Below, in pieces: positions 8,174-15,880 of a stretch of DNA of 17,958 bases. How positions within the stretch are numbered: the first letter of the stretch is position 1; each line of letters starts with the position of its first letter. The stretch lies in assembly GCA_015655535.1 (NCBI GenBank), contig JAATEW010000304.1:1-17958 (forward strand), given 5' to 3'. This stretch comes from Hyphomicrobiales bacterium. Its GTDB lineage: Bacteria > Pseudomonadota > Alphaproteobacteria > Rhizobiales > Beijerinckiaceae. Position numbers and translations under genes: made by a program. The notes beneath the pieces were generated by a model. That model worked only from the letters and a program-made list of their open reading frames with translations. It was not told where the DNA came from and searched no databases.

Positions 8174-8451
8174 GATAGTACCGCGATGATGCTTACCAGC
8201 GCTTCTTGAGCTTCCATCGCAGGTTCGAAAACCAAAAAAACTCAAAAATCAAAGGCACATTTCAGTGATCTTGCAGAATAGGATAAACTACAATTATATA
8301 ATACGTATGTCAATTTGATTACATGATAGACCAGAACGTTATCACAAAATTGCCGGGCCTTCCTGCTCGCTACTAATCGTGATATATATTCAATACCTAA
8401 AGCAGTTTGTCGCCGTCGGGATCGCTCCCGGACCGGTACGAGATATCGAAA
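8174..8451. promoter_or_regulatory. AT-rich divergent promoter region between gspE and gspD
   Basis: This spacer separates the two divergent T2SS operons. The part at about 8225-8400 is strikingly AT-rich for this genome. It holds promoter-like words: TATAAT on the plus strand at 8297-8302, its minus-strand counterpart at 8293-8298 and a minus-strand TTGACA at 8309-8314. However, the minus-strand pair is only 10 bases apart, and no pair has a canonical 16-18 base spacing. I therefore call the region, not a specific promoter. I see no clear operator repeat. Confidence 0.4.
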
Positions 8452-8763
8452 TTGAATTCAATTTGCCACTCGTTCCGCCGAAATTTTCGGATCCTTGCCG
8501 CCGTCATCTTTTGTCTCGGCGCGCCATCTGTTTTGTCCACCAGTGCGCGGCAATTCGTCAACTCACATCCGCGCCAGCACCATCCAAGGATACCACCAAA
8601 CGAATTGACAGTCGCTCGCGGTGCTTCGAGCGACGAAATTAAATCGACGCTTGAAGCGGCCGTTTTCGAGAATGAGCCGGCCGACCCAGATTGCCCAACC
8701 TATTTGGCCGCACCGTCACATATCCGGATTATAAAGGCGCGGGCTCACGCCACTGCCTCATAA
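8452..8763 (+). CDS. Possible small secreted hypothetical protein
   Basis: Unrecognised, 103 residues from TTG 8452; the open frame extends back to TTG 8407. From 8452 the N-terminus looks like a signal peptide: a basic region (FRRNFR), a hydrophobic core (ILAAVIFCLGAPSVL) and a possible cleavage site after STSA. The remainder is polar, with two Cys and no known motif. Codon choice in the second half (for example gaa gcg gcc gtt ttc gag) resembles real genes here. The ribosome binding site is weak. It ends about 40 bases before gspD and could be co-transcribed with it. Another open frame at 8379-8642 overlaps it and looks less protein-like. This may be only an untranslated leader of gspD. Confidence 0.3.
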   Translation: MNSICHSFRRNFRILAAVIFCLGAPSVLSTSARQFVNSHPRQHHPRIPPNELTVARGASSDEIKSTLEAAVFENEPADPDCPTYLAAPSHIRIIKARAHATAS

Positions 8764-8792
8764 GTCGTAAGCCGCAAAGTTGTAAGTTGATT

Positions 8793-8796
8793 GGAG
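8793..8796 (+). promoter_or_regulatory. Ribosome binding site of gspD
   Basis: GGAG seven bases before GTG 8804. It supports the GTG start over the internal ATG 8858, which would leave almost no basic region ahead of the lipoprotein signal. The out-of-frame ATG at 8799 is too close to this site. Confidence 0.55.
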
Positions 8797-8803
8797 TCAT
8801 GCT

Positions 8804-11188
8804 GTGCAATGCGTCGAATGGCACTGCCGCCCGTGGCAAATCATAAATCGTCTGACGATGGCCATTGTCTTAGCCTCCTTGGCTGGCTGCCTGTCACCAC
8901 TGAAATCGACATATGAAATGGCTGGTATTGGTCCGGGCGACGCTGTCGACCCGGCGCGCAACGCCGACCTCGTCGCGCATTATCCAAATCCGGCGGGGGG
9001 CGAAGCGCTTCTTACAGGTGCGCCGCCGCACCCGCAGATTTTTTCCGGCGCGGGCATAAGTCCCGTGGCGCCGAGACCATCTTCCGGCAATTCGCAAGCC
9101 CAAACGGACGACTCGCAATTCGTGGCGCGGGCACCGGCCGATGGCGGCGCGGACGGGCAGGGCGTCGAGATCAATTTCGACAATGCTGATATCCAGACGG
9201 TCGCGAAATCGATCCTTAGCGATACGCTCGGCTTGAACGTGGTCGTCGATCCTCGGGTCCAAGGCAATGTGACGATTGTCTCGTCGGCGCCCATTCCCCG
9301 CAAGGATCTTTTGGCGGCATTCGAAAACGTGCTGCGCATGTCGAATGCCGCGGTCGTTCGCGACGCCAATCTCGTCAAGATCGTGCCCTTGCCCGAGGCC
9401 GCGGGTGCCGGCGGCAAACTCACGTTAAGCTCGGGAGAAGCCGGATTCGGCGTGACGGTCGTGCCGCTGCGCTATGCCTCCGCCGCGGCACTTGCAAAGA
9501 CCTCGGAAAACTTCCTTTTAAAACCCGGCGCCTTACGCGCCGACACCGCGCGAAACCTTCTGATGATCCAGGGCACCTCCGCCGAACGGCAGAGCGCTCT
9601 CGACATGATCACCAGTTTCGACGTCGAATGGTTGCGCAATCAATCGGTCGGCATCTATCCTTTGAAAGCCACTTCGCCCGACACGATGATCCACGAGCTC
9701 GAACGCGTGTTCGAAACCGCGGAGGGCGGCCAAGGCCAGGGAATGATCAATTTTCAGCCCATCGCGCGCATGAATGCGGTGATGGCCGTGACGCGCAACC
9801 GGAAATACCTCGATCAGGCAACGCGGTGGATCAGCCGTCTCGACAAATCGGATACAAGCGGGACGACGATCCGCATCTACCGGCTGGAGCATGGAGCGGC
9901 CCCGAAGGTTGCGAAGATCCTGAACGATATTTTCGTTGGCAAGGGGGGCGCTACCGCCGCCGACACTGCCGCGAACCAGGTCGCGCCCGGTACGAGCAGC
10001 GGCCAATCAAAACTGGACGCACTCGGCGGCGGCCTCAGCACGTCCGGCACCGCCACAAACAACACGAGCAACACGGCAATCAGCAATAACAGCCCGCAGC
10101 CCAATACAAGCCTCACCAACAATTCCGGCGGCCTGACGGCATCGTCCTTCGACGATTTCTCAGGCTCCGGCAGAGACAAAAATGGCGCGGACTCCGGTAT
10201 GAATAGCGGCAGCCTGCCGCGAGGCGTCTTCCAGAATGTGCGCATCACTGCGGATACGACCAATAATTCGATCGTCATTTATTCGAACCAGGAAGATTAC
10301 AGCATTATCGAACGGTCGCTGCGCGAACTCGATCGTCCGCAAATGCAGGTCGCAATCGAAGCGACGATCGCCGAAGTCACTTTGACCGACGCGCTGCAAT
10401 ATGGCGTCCAATATTACATCGGCAGCTCGAACATCGGCGCCGGCGTCAACAATGGCTCGATTTCGCTCTCGACCTCCGCGGCGACGGCGGCCATTTCGCA
10501 GGCCCTTCCGGGCCTGAACGTGCTTTTGGGAAACCAGGCTTCGCCCAGGGTCGTTCTCAGCGCGCTCCAGACATTGACCACCGTGAAAGTGCTTTCGGCG
10601 CCGTCCTTGGTCGTAACCGATAATCAGCCTGCGTTTTTGCAGGTCGGCGACTCGGTGCCGATTTCGACGGGCTCGGCGACGGTGCTGTCGGCGTCGAATA
10701 CGATCGTCAATACGATCACGATGCAGGATACGGGCGTCATCTTGAAAGTCTGGCCTCATATTCATGCAAACGGCGTGGTCGAACTTGAGATCGAGCAGCA
10801 AGTCTCGAACGTCGTCGGCGGCATCTCGGCCACGACGACAAATCTGAACCCGACGATCTCGCAACGCCGGATTCATTCGACGGTCGCGGTGACGAGCGGC
10901 CAGACCGTTCTGCTCGGCGGCCTCATGAGCGAGGAAGACGACAAAACGCAAAGCGGTATCCCGATTCTGCACCAAATCCGCGGAATTGGAGATTTGTTCG
11001 GCACCACGAATGGCAGCAAGACGCGGACGGAAATCATCGTCTTCGTCAAACCCCGCATCATTCAGAATGGTTTCGACGCTCAGAACGTGGCCGAGGATTT
11101 CCGCGCCGGGCTATCCACGATGCACAATAACGCAACAATGTTCTCAGGCCGGGATGTTCCAGATCCGAGGCCTATTCCCCCGAGATGA
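8804..11188 (+). CDS. gspD: T2SS outer-membrane secretin GspD, predicted lipoprotein
   Basis: 794 residues, the outer-membrane channel. The N-terminus has a lipoprotein signal: Arg9 and Arg16, the hydrophobic core MAIVLASLAG, and lipobox LAGC with Cys29. After a disordered stretch (30-118) come N0 (about 119-196), N1 (about 216-276), N2 (about 281-347) and N3 (about 354-378 and 477-512). A Ser/Thr/Asn/Gly-rich insertion of roughly 98 residues splits N3. The secretin core (about 515-752) shows KVLSAPSLVVTDNQPA, VLLGGLM and IPILHQIRGIGDLF, all family landmarks. The C-terminus is short (753-794) and lacks an obvious pilotin-binding S domain. A lipidated secretin can reach the outer membrane without a pilotin, as known for HxcQ of Pseudomonas. 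The start is GTG, with GGAG seven bases upstream. gspO follows after 19 bases. Confidence 0.95.
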   Translation: MQCVEWHCRPWQIINRLTMAIVLASLAGCLSPLKSTYEMAGIGPGDAVDPARNADLVAHYPNPAGGEALLTGAPPHPQIFSGAGISPVAPRPSSGNSQAQTDDSQFVARAPADGGADGQGVEINFDNADIQTVAKSILSDTLGLNVVVDPRVQGNVTIVSSAPIPRKDLLAAFENVLRMSNAAVVRDANLVKIVPLPEAAGAGGKLTLSSGEAGFGVTVVPLRYASAAALAKTSENFLLKPGALRADTARNLLMIQGTSAERQSALDMITSFDVEWLRNQSVGIYPLKATSPDTMIHELERVFETAEGGQGQGMINFQPIARMNAVMAVTRNRKYLDQATRWISRLDKSDTSGTTIRIYRLEHGAAPKVAKILNDIFVGKGGATAADTAANQVAPGTSSGQSKLDALGGGLSTSGTATNNTSNTAISNNSPQPNTSLTNNSGGLTASSFDDFSGSGRDKNGADSGMNSGSLPRGVFQNVRITADTTNNSIVIYSNQEDYSIIERSLRELDRPQMQVAIEATIAEVTLTDALQYGVQYYIGSSNIGAGVNNGSISLSTSAATAAISQALPGLNVLLGNQASPRVVLSALQTLTTVKVLSAPSLVVTDNQPAFLQVGDSVPISTGSATVLSASNTIVNTITMQDTGVILKVWPHIHANGVVELEIEQQVSNVVGGISATTTNLNPTISQRRIHSTVAVTSGQTVLLGGLMSEEDDKTQSGIPILHQIRGIGDLFGTTNGSKTRTEIIVFVKPRIIQNGFDAQNVAEDFRAGLSTMHNNATMFSGRDVPDPRPIPPR

Positions 11189-11207
11189 AGGCCGGACGAG
11201 TTTCGGC

Positions 11208-11795
11208 ATGGCGATGATAGCTGATCAACTTTCTGCTCCGAGCCTGCGGCCCAATTTTACGATCCTCATAGGCGCGACCGGCGCGGCGGGGCTGTTGTCC
11301 TTCCTCTATCTTCCTTGGCCGCTGGCCGTGGCGTCGACACTTCTCAGTCTTCTGATGGCGGCCGGAGCCGACATCGATTCCCGTACCTTCCTGTTGCCCG
11401 ACGTCGTGACCTATGGCGCGATCGTTTCCGGAATTCTTGCCGCGCCGCTGCTCGACTCCTTCGATCCTTGGCAGAGTCCCTGGCAAAGCGCCGGCGCCGC
11501 GATCCTGCGCGCGGCCTGTACGGCGTTTCTCCTGGCCTTGCTGCGCAAGGCCTATGCGAGCCTTCGAAAGACGGAAGGTCTCGGTTTCGGCGATGTGAAA
11601 CTCGCGGCGGCGGTTGGCGCGTGGCTTCCTTTTGAGGCCATCCCCGCCTGTTTTGGATTGGCGGCGGTGGCGGCCCTCGTGTCGGTCTTGATCCGTGGAC
11701 GTCAGGATGCTCTCGAGAATTTCAAACTCCCATTGGGCGCTTTCCTTTGCCCGGCCCTTTGGCTCGTCTTTTTTGTCACGTCATTGTCCCGCTGA
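11208..11795 (+). CDS. gspO: Short A24 prepilin peptidase (GspO/CpaA-like)
   Basis: 195 residues, a membrane aspartyl protease that cleaves the leaders of the five pseudopilins after Gly. It has about six hydrophobic helices. The first active-site motif is GADIDSRTFLLPD, with D55 and D57 as candidate aspartate; the second is GLGFGDVKLAAAVG, with D129 in the conserved GxGD. The N-terminal methyltransferase domain with its cysteine motifs, present in classical GspO/PilD (250-290 residues), is absent, so the size matches CpaA/TadV-type enzymes. ATG 11208 lies 19 bases after gspD; ATG 11214 is equally possible. A longer open frame extends back into gspD but is just overlap. Its place in the T2SS operon argues that it serves this system. 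Confidence 0.9.
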   Translation: MAMIADQLSAPSLRPNFTILIGATGAAGLLSFLYLPWPLAVASTLLSLLMAAGADIDSRTFLLPDVVTYGAIVSGILAAPLLDSFDPWQSPWQSAGAAILRAACTAFLLALLRKAYASLRKTEGLGFGDVKLAAAVGAWLPFEAIPACFGLAAVAALVSVLIRGRQDALENFKLPLGAFLCPALWLVFFVTSLSR

Positions 11796-11812
11796 CCCGA
11801 GGCTTTGAAATC

Positions 11813-11816
11813 GGAG
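11813..11816 (+). promoter_or_regulatory. Ribosome binding site of the ClpP-fold/Sel1 gene
   Basis: GGAG six bases before ATG 11823. It selects this ATG over the in-frame TTG at 11805 and gives a normal signal peptide. Confidence 0.5.
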
Positions 11817-11822
11817 ATAGGC

Positions 11823-12935
11823 ATGTTTCATCGTGCCACCGCAATTCTCTTGATAGGCATCCTGGTTTCAGGTTCGAACGTCAACGCGGCCAGGTTGACG
11901 CCGCTCATCTCGGCGGAAGGAATGAGCATTGTTCTGCGAGGCGACATCGAATTGGGCGATGCGGAAACTCTCGAAAGGCTTATCGAGACATTGGACAAGG
12001 ATGGCCATTCTCCGCGGCGTCTGTTGCTCGATTCGCCGGGCGGAAATCTGCTCGGCGGCATCGGTCTTGCGCGGCTCGTTCGCCGGCATGGCGATCTGGC
12101 CACCATGGTGACCTACGGGTCGACGTGTGCGTCTGTCTGTTTCCTCGTGTTCGCATCAGGGCACGAGAAATTTGCGGATTACAATAGTTTCGTTGGCGTC
12201 CATGGTGTCGCAGACAAAGACGGCCACGTGAGCGAACGGACCACGGCTGCGACCATGGCTATGGCGCACGTCAGCGAGGAACTCGGCGTGCCGGCGCCCA
12301 TCAATGCGAAGATCGTCACGACCCCACCGAATGAAATCGTCTGGTTGACCCATGAGGATCTGAAATCCATGGATGCAATCATGGTCGGACGGCCGATCCA
12401 ATCGTCACGCGGCGGATCACGCGAATCTCTTCCACAAAGACGCGAGCCCGTGGCAGAGGCCATGGACCTTTCTCAATCGCGGGACCTCGCAGTACAGATC
12501 CGACAGGCATTGGACGCCGCCCAACGAACCGATTACACGAGAGCGGTTCGACTGTGGCGTCTATTGGCGGAAAAGGGAGACGGCCCGTCGCAATATAATC
12601 TCGGTCAAATGTATTATACCGGACAAGGCATAAGGCAAAATTTCACCGAAGCTTTCAAATGGTACAGCCGCGCCGCCGAGCAGGGCATCGCCGACGCGCA
12701 GATCAACGTCGGCATCGCCTATGCCATAGGACGCGGCATTCAGCAAAATCTGCCGAAAGCCTACAAATGGTTGAACGTGGCCGCCGCGACCTATGCAACC
12801 GATCGCGAGAGGGCGCAAGCCGTCAACGCGCGCGATCTCATTGCCGCGCGAATGACCGCGCGCGAGGTCGCAGAAGCCGAAAGACAGACGCGCGATTGGA
12901 ACGCGCTTCACGCGAATGGCGACTTTTCCAATTGA
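11823..12935 (+). CDS. Secreted ClpP/crotonase-fold protein with C-terminal Sel1 repeats
   Basis: 370 residues. A signal peptide (1-22, core AILLIGILVSG, ending NVNA) is followed by a ClpP/crotonase-like domain (about 30-190) of the COG3904 type. It shows LLLDSPGGN (67-75), a Cys-rich loop STCASVC (100-106) with Ser104 in the position of the ClpP nucleophile, and VGVHG (124-128) with His127. Residues 191-222 form a linker. A Sel1-like/TPR region follows (about 223-320), with GDGPSQYNLGQMYYTGQGI and a second unit starting near 289. It is 27 bases downstream of gspO with its own GGAG, so probably in the gspD-gspO operon. Protease activity is plausible but unproven. It could act in periplasmic quality control of T2SS substrates or be unrelated; the function is unknown. 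Confidence 0.75.
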   Translation: MFHRATAILLIGILVSGSNVNAARLTPLISAEGMSIVLRGDIELGDAETLERLIETLDKDGHSPRRLLLDSPGGNLLGGIGLARLVRRHGDLATMVTYGSTCASVCFLVFASGHEKFADYNSFVGVHGVADKDGHVSERTTAATMAMAHVSEELGVPAPINAKIVTTPPNEIVWLTHEDLKSMDAIMVGRPIQSSRGGSRESLPQRREPVAEAMDLSQSRDLAVQIRQALDAAQRTDYTRAVRLWRLLAEKGDGPSQYNLGQMYYTGQGIRQNFTEAFKWYSRAAEQGIADAQINVGIAYAIGRGIQQNLPKAYKWLNVAAATYATDRERAQAVNARDLIAARMTAREVAEAERQTRDWNALHANGDFSN

Positions 12936-12974
12936 GCCGGCTTTGTACTCGGCTTATGGCGGCGCAGTCGTGTC

Positions 12975-12991
12975 GCGGTCATGATGACCGC
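12975..12991. terminator. Possible bidirectional terminator between convergent genes
   Basis: A perfect inverted repeat, GCGGTCAT-G-ATGACCGC, lies in the 81-base gap between the plus-strand Sel1 gene and the minus-strand membrane glycosyltransferase. It could fold as a 6-base-pair stem with a 5-base loop on either transcript. No T-tract follows on either strand, so a classical intrinsic terminator is not demonstrated. A weaker AGCCG/CGGCT hairpin sits just upstream at about 12934-12953. Confidence 0.35.
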
Positions 12992-13016
12992 ATCGTTGAT
13001 CCCGCCAGCGTGACGC

Positions 13017-14525
13017 TTATTTCACTCTCGGACACGCGCTCGTTTCGTCCGTCGGTACCCCTGGCCTTGGCTCGGTGATCGCCCAGTGGGGCGCCGCTTC
13101 AACCGGCATGATGTAATGTGTCAAAGGCATCTGCGGTTCTTGCATTTGCCAGATTTGAACCAAGTTGCAATCGGGTGGCGGATTGCGGGCAAGGATCAAG
13201 GCGCGGTTGATTTCCAGTGCTCCGGTGACGCTACCTATGAGCAACGAGGCGATCGCAAAGCTCATCCAGACGCGCTTGCCTTTGATGGCCGCGCATTGGA
13301 TTCCCAACATGATTGCTAGGATTGCGAGCGCCGGGCTTGCCCCACGCATCACAAAATCATTCGCGAGACCCAAGCGATAGACAGGCAACAGAAACAGAAA
13401 TGCGGCTGCGATCAAGAGTGTCGAATCATAAATCGTCTTCTGGCCCTCTCTCGCCCACAAAATGAGACCGAGAGGCGGCACGATCGTCAGCGAAATGAAA
13501 ATCAAATAGAAAATCCAGAAGAACGGCGCGAACGCTTGGAGAGCGTGCGGAACAGAACCGGCGCCAAGCCCCTCGTAGAAAAGCATCGGAATCGCGGCGG
13601 TGATTCCCGCCAAGGTGACGAGGATGTCTGTGCTTCTCAGGCGGCGATTGAAGAGGCTCTTTAGGACAGCATGGGCGGCAAATGGCGTCATCCCGAAAGC
13701 TGCCAGCGGCGACCAGAACGCCAGGATCGGTACCGTGGCCAATACCAAACCCGTGCTGATCTCAGAGCGTATCCATCTTAGATGCAGACAGGCGAACACC
13801 CATGCCGGAATCGTATGGTTGGGAACCCAAAATATTTGCGTGACGGCGGCGGGATATTGAAAGAACACGGCGGCCCACCAGTCGATATGGACCTGTGGCG
13901 CCGTGATGACACGGAAAAACGAAGCTGGGTAATCAAAGCCCGGCGTCGTCGTAAAGAACCTGATGATAAACCCTGCGAGGTGCCATCCGCCAAAGATCCA
14001 AAACACCGCGATGACGATAAAGGCTGTGCGTTTCGTAGCGCCGGTGGGAACGATAAAATAAAAAATCGAGGAGAAGATTACGACGTTCTGCACAAGCAGG
14101 GCGATCTGCGCGACGGGATATCCCGATATCTTCTCGACAAGCGCGGGGAGCATATACATCCCCAAAGGCGCCCGCAGCAGCCAGTCGTGATTTTGAAACC
14201 GATAGGTCACGGGCCAAGGCTGCCGTGCAAGATCGGTCAGGACGGCGTCGCGATAAAGCCAATCCGGGTTTGCATAGAAGAAGTGGCCTTCGCCGCCCAG
14301 CACGCAGAGGAAAATGGAGACGGCGCCGGCAAATGCCAGCAGCCTCCAACGGACAGGACGGGGAGCTAAAGCCTGCGTGGCTTCGGCCCGCCAAATGAGC
14401 GTCAGCAGGAGAAAAGATACAAGGCTGATGAAGGGCGCTCCCGGCATTCCTAAAAACAGCGGGACGGCGCTTATCGAAATCGAAACGAGAAAGAAAAGGG
14501 AGGAAAAAAACAGGCCTTCGGTCAA
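13017..14525 (-). CDS. Multi-pass membrane protein, probable GT-C-type glycosyltransferase
   Basis: 502 residues with about ten to twelve hydrophobic helices. The first large loop carries NPDWLYRDAVLTDL (86-99), whose acidic residues sit where GT-C enzymes keep their catalytic Asp. A second notable motif, NDFVMRGASPAL (389-400), precedes a late helix. The C-terminus (about 442-502) is soluble and proline-rich. It lies 77 bases downstream of a gtrB-like gene, the place where gtr clusters encode the serotype-specific transferase that moves a sugar from polyprenyl phosphate to an acceptor on the periplasmic side. That role is inference from context and topology. The only usable start is TTG 14525, shortly after an in-frame stop, with GGGCGAAG upstream. 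It could also be an uncharacterised transporter-like protein. Confidence 0.7.
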   Translation of the reverse strand: MTEGLFFSSLFFLVSISISAVPLFLGMPGAPFISLVSFLLLTLIWRAEATQALAPRPVRWRLLAFAGAVSIFLCVLGGEGHFFYANPDWLYRDAVLTDLARQPWPVTYRFQNHDWLLRAPLGMYMLPALVEKISGYPVAQIALLVQNVVIFSSIFYFIVPTGATKRTAFIVIAVFWIFGGWHLAGFIIRFFTTTPGFDYPASFFRVITAPQVHIDWWAAVFFQYPAAVTQIFWVPNHTIPAWVFACLHLRWIRSEISTGLVLATVPILAFWSPLAAFGMTPFAAHAVLKSLFNRRLRSTDILVTLAGITAAIPMLFYEGLGAGSVPHALQAFAPFFWIFYLIFISLTIVPPLGLILWAREGQKTIYDSTLLIAAAFLFLLPVYRLGLANDFVMRGASPALAILAIMLGIQCAAIKGKRVWMSFAIASLLIGSVTGALEINRALILARNPPPDCNLVQIWQMQEPQMPLTHYIMPVEAAPHWAITEPRPGVPTDETSACPRVK

Positions 14526-14602
14526 AGTCTTCGCCCTTAAATCAATGAAAATGAATCAAGATCGGCGGCCGCGACTTAGACAAGCGCGCCTGCATGCAAC
14601 CC

Positions 14603-15583
14603 TTATCGACAGGCGGTTCGGTTTCCGGCTGCCGGCGGCTCCGGGATGTTGATGCGTTCGCGCTCGACTACAATCGGCCCGCGTCGCACTTGCGCATGAA
14701 TGGCGGTGATGTATTCACCCAGCATGCCGATAAACATCAACTGATCGCCCGAGAAGAAGAAGAGTGCGACAATGATTGTCATGGTTCCGCGCGGCGCCAC
14801 ATGCGGCACCAAAAGCCCGATACAAATCGTCACGAGTGCATAGAGAAAAGCGAGCAGCGCAATGCCGAAGCCCAAAAAGCTGCAAAGCCGCATCGGCACA
14901 TTGGTGAAGGAAAAGATGCCGTTGAGTGCCTGGTCTATGAGCCGGATTGCATTGTTTTTCGAAAGACCGCGTTTTCGTGCGCGCCAAGTATAAGGGAGAA
15001 TGAGACGCCGAAATCCGGCCGAGGCAATAATACCGCGGATATAAGGATATTGGTCATTGTGGGCGACGACGACTTCCCACACTTTACGGTCGATGAGTTG
15101 GAACTCGCCGACATTTTCGGGAATATCGAAATCGGACAATGTATTCACGATGCGGTAGAAGATACGCCTACACATGCGTAAGGTGAGTGTTTCCTCACGA
15201 TTGGCCCGTGACCCGGCCACGACTTCGACGCCATTCTCCCAATATTGTATCATCTCAGGGATGAGTTCTGGTGGGTCTTGCAGGTCGACCGGCAGAAAGA
15301 CCAGAACGGCATCCCCCGTAGCGTAACGCAACGCGTTGAAATTCGAACGAAACGGCCCGAAGTTGCGCGCGTTCAAGATGACCTTGATCTGCGGATCTGC
15401 CATCGCTATCCGGCGCAGGATGGCAACCGACCCATCTTCGGACGCGTTGTCAGCGAAGATATGTTCGCGCTCATGATGCGCGAGCGGCCCGTCAGGCGCG
15501 AATAAGGCCGCGACCGCCGCATGGCAGGCATCGATATTTTCTTCTTCGTTATAGCAAGGCGAGATGATCGAGATACGAGCCAT
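14603..15583 (-). CDS. GtrB-like polyprenyl-phosphate glycosyltransferase (GT2)
   Basis: 326 residues. A cytoplasmic GT2 domain starts directly with ISIISPCYNEEENI and has the metal and sugar-nucleotide motifs DNASEDGS (45-52) and VDLQDPPE (99-106). The acceptor-side motif RKRGLSKNN (203-211) is typical of GtrB/DPM1-like enzymes. Two C-terminal membrane helices lie at about 233-258 and 267-289. The family transfers a sugar from UDP- or GDP-sugar to undecaprenyl phosphate at the inner membrane; the sugar cannot be read from the sequence. ATG 15583 lies three bases after the stop of the preceding 72-residue frame, with AGGGG upstream. Together with the GtrA-like gene it forms a flippase-transferase pair. 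The strain-specific gene symbol is left open. Confidence 0.88.
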   Translation of the reverse strand: MARISIISPCYNEEENIDACHAAVAALFAPDGPLAHHEREHIFADNASEDGSVAILRRIAMADPQIKVILNARNFGPFRSNFNALRYATGDAVLVFLPVDLQDPPELIPEMIQYWENGVEVVAGSRANREETLTLRMCRRIFYRIVNTLSDFDIPENVGEFQLIDRKVWEVVVAHNDQYPYIRGIIASAGFRRLILPYTWRARKRGLSKNNAIRLIDQALNGIFSFTNVPMRLCSFLGFGIALLAFLYALVTICIGLLVPHVAPRGTMTIIVALFFFSGDQLMFIGMLGEYITAIHAQVRRGPIVVERERINIPEPPAAGNRTACR

Positions 15584-15586
15584 GTC

Positions 15587-15805
15587 TCAGCCCCTTGTCG
15601 CGGTAAAACGAGACTGCGCATGCCGGAACGCAAATGATTGAGCTTCCGGAGCAGCCAGGAAAAAGGATTTCCCGATTGCCGCGGGCGGGTCCAATGCAAG
15701 CAATCCTTCGTAGCGGCGGCGACCTCCGGCTATCCAACTGCTGAAACCGGTTGGTACGAAAATTTGATCGAAGCTGTGTTCATCCTGAAGCACCATTTTT
15801 ATCAT
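15587..15805 (-). CDS. Small hypothetical protein, 72 residues
   Basis: Unrecognised. It starts with MIKMVLQDEHSFDQIF and has GGRRRYEGLL in the middle; there is no hydrophobic helix, signal or cysteine. Evidence that it is real: ATG 15805 is preceded by GGAG at seven bases, the stop codon TGA is followed after three bases by the gtrB-like ATG, and codon choice resembles neighbouring genes. An in-frame stop lies close upstream, so it is not the end of a longer frame. It fills most of the 297-base gap between the gtrA-like and gtrB-like genes. It may instead be a decayed remnant or chance frame. Confidence 0.45.
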   Translation of the reverse strand: MIKMVLQDEHSFDQIFVPTGFSSWIAGGRRRYEGLLALDPPAAIGKSFFLAAPEAQSFAFRHAQSRFTATRG

Positions 15806-15880
15806 GCGAGAGCTCCGCCCAATACGTCACGTGAGAAATCTAAATCGGTTTTGACAATAGTGTCTCTTGCAACGCTCTTA

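Noticed and set aside
8293..8314. Minus-strand TTGACA and TATAAT words as a sigma-70 promoter for gspE
   Set aside because: The two hexamers are only about ten bases apart, so they cannot form one canonical promoter; I kept only the general AT-rich region.
8379..8642. Small plus-strand frame overlapping the doubtful small gene before gspD
   Set aside because: It lacks a ribosome binding site and signal and has less gene-like codon use than the overlapping frame.
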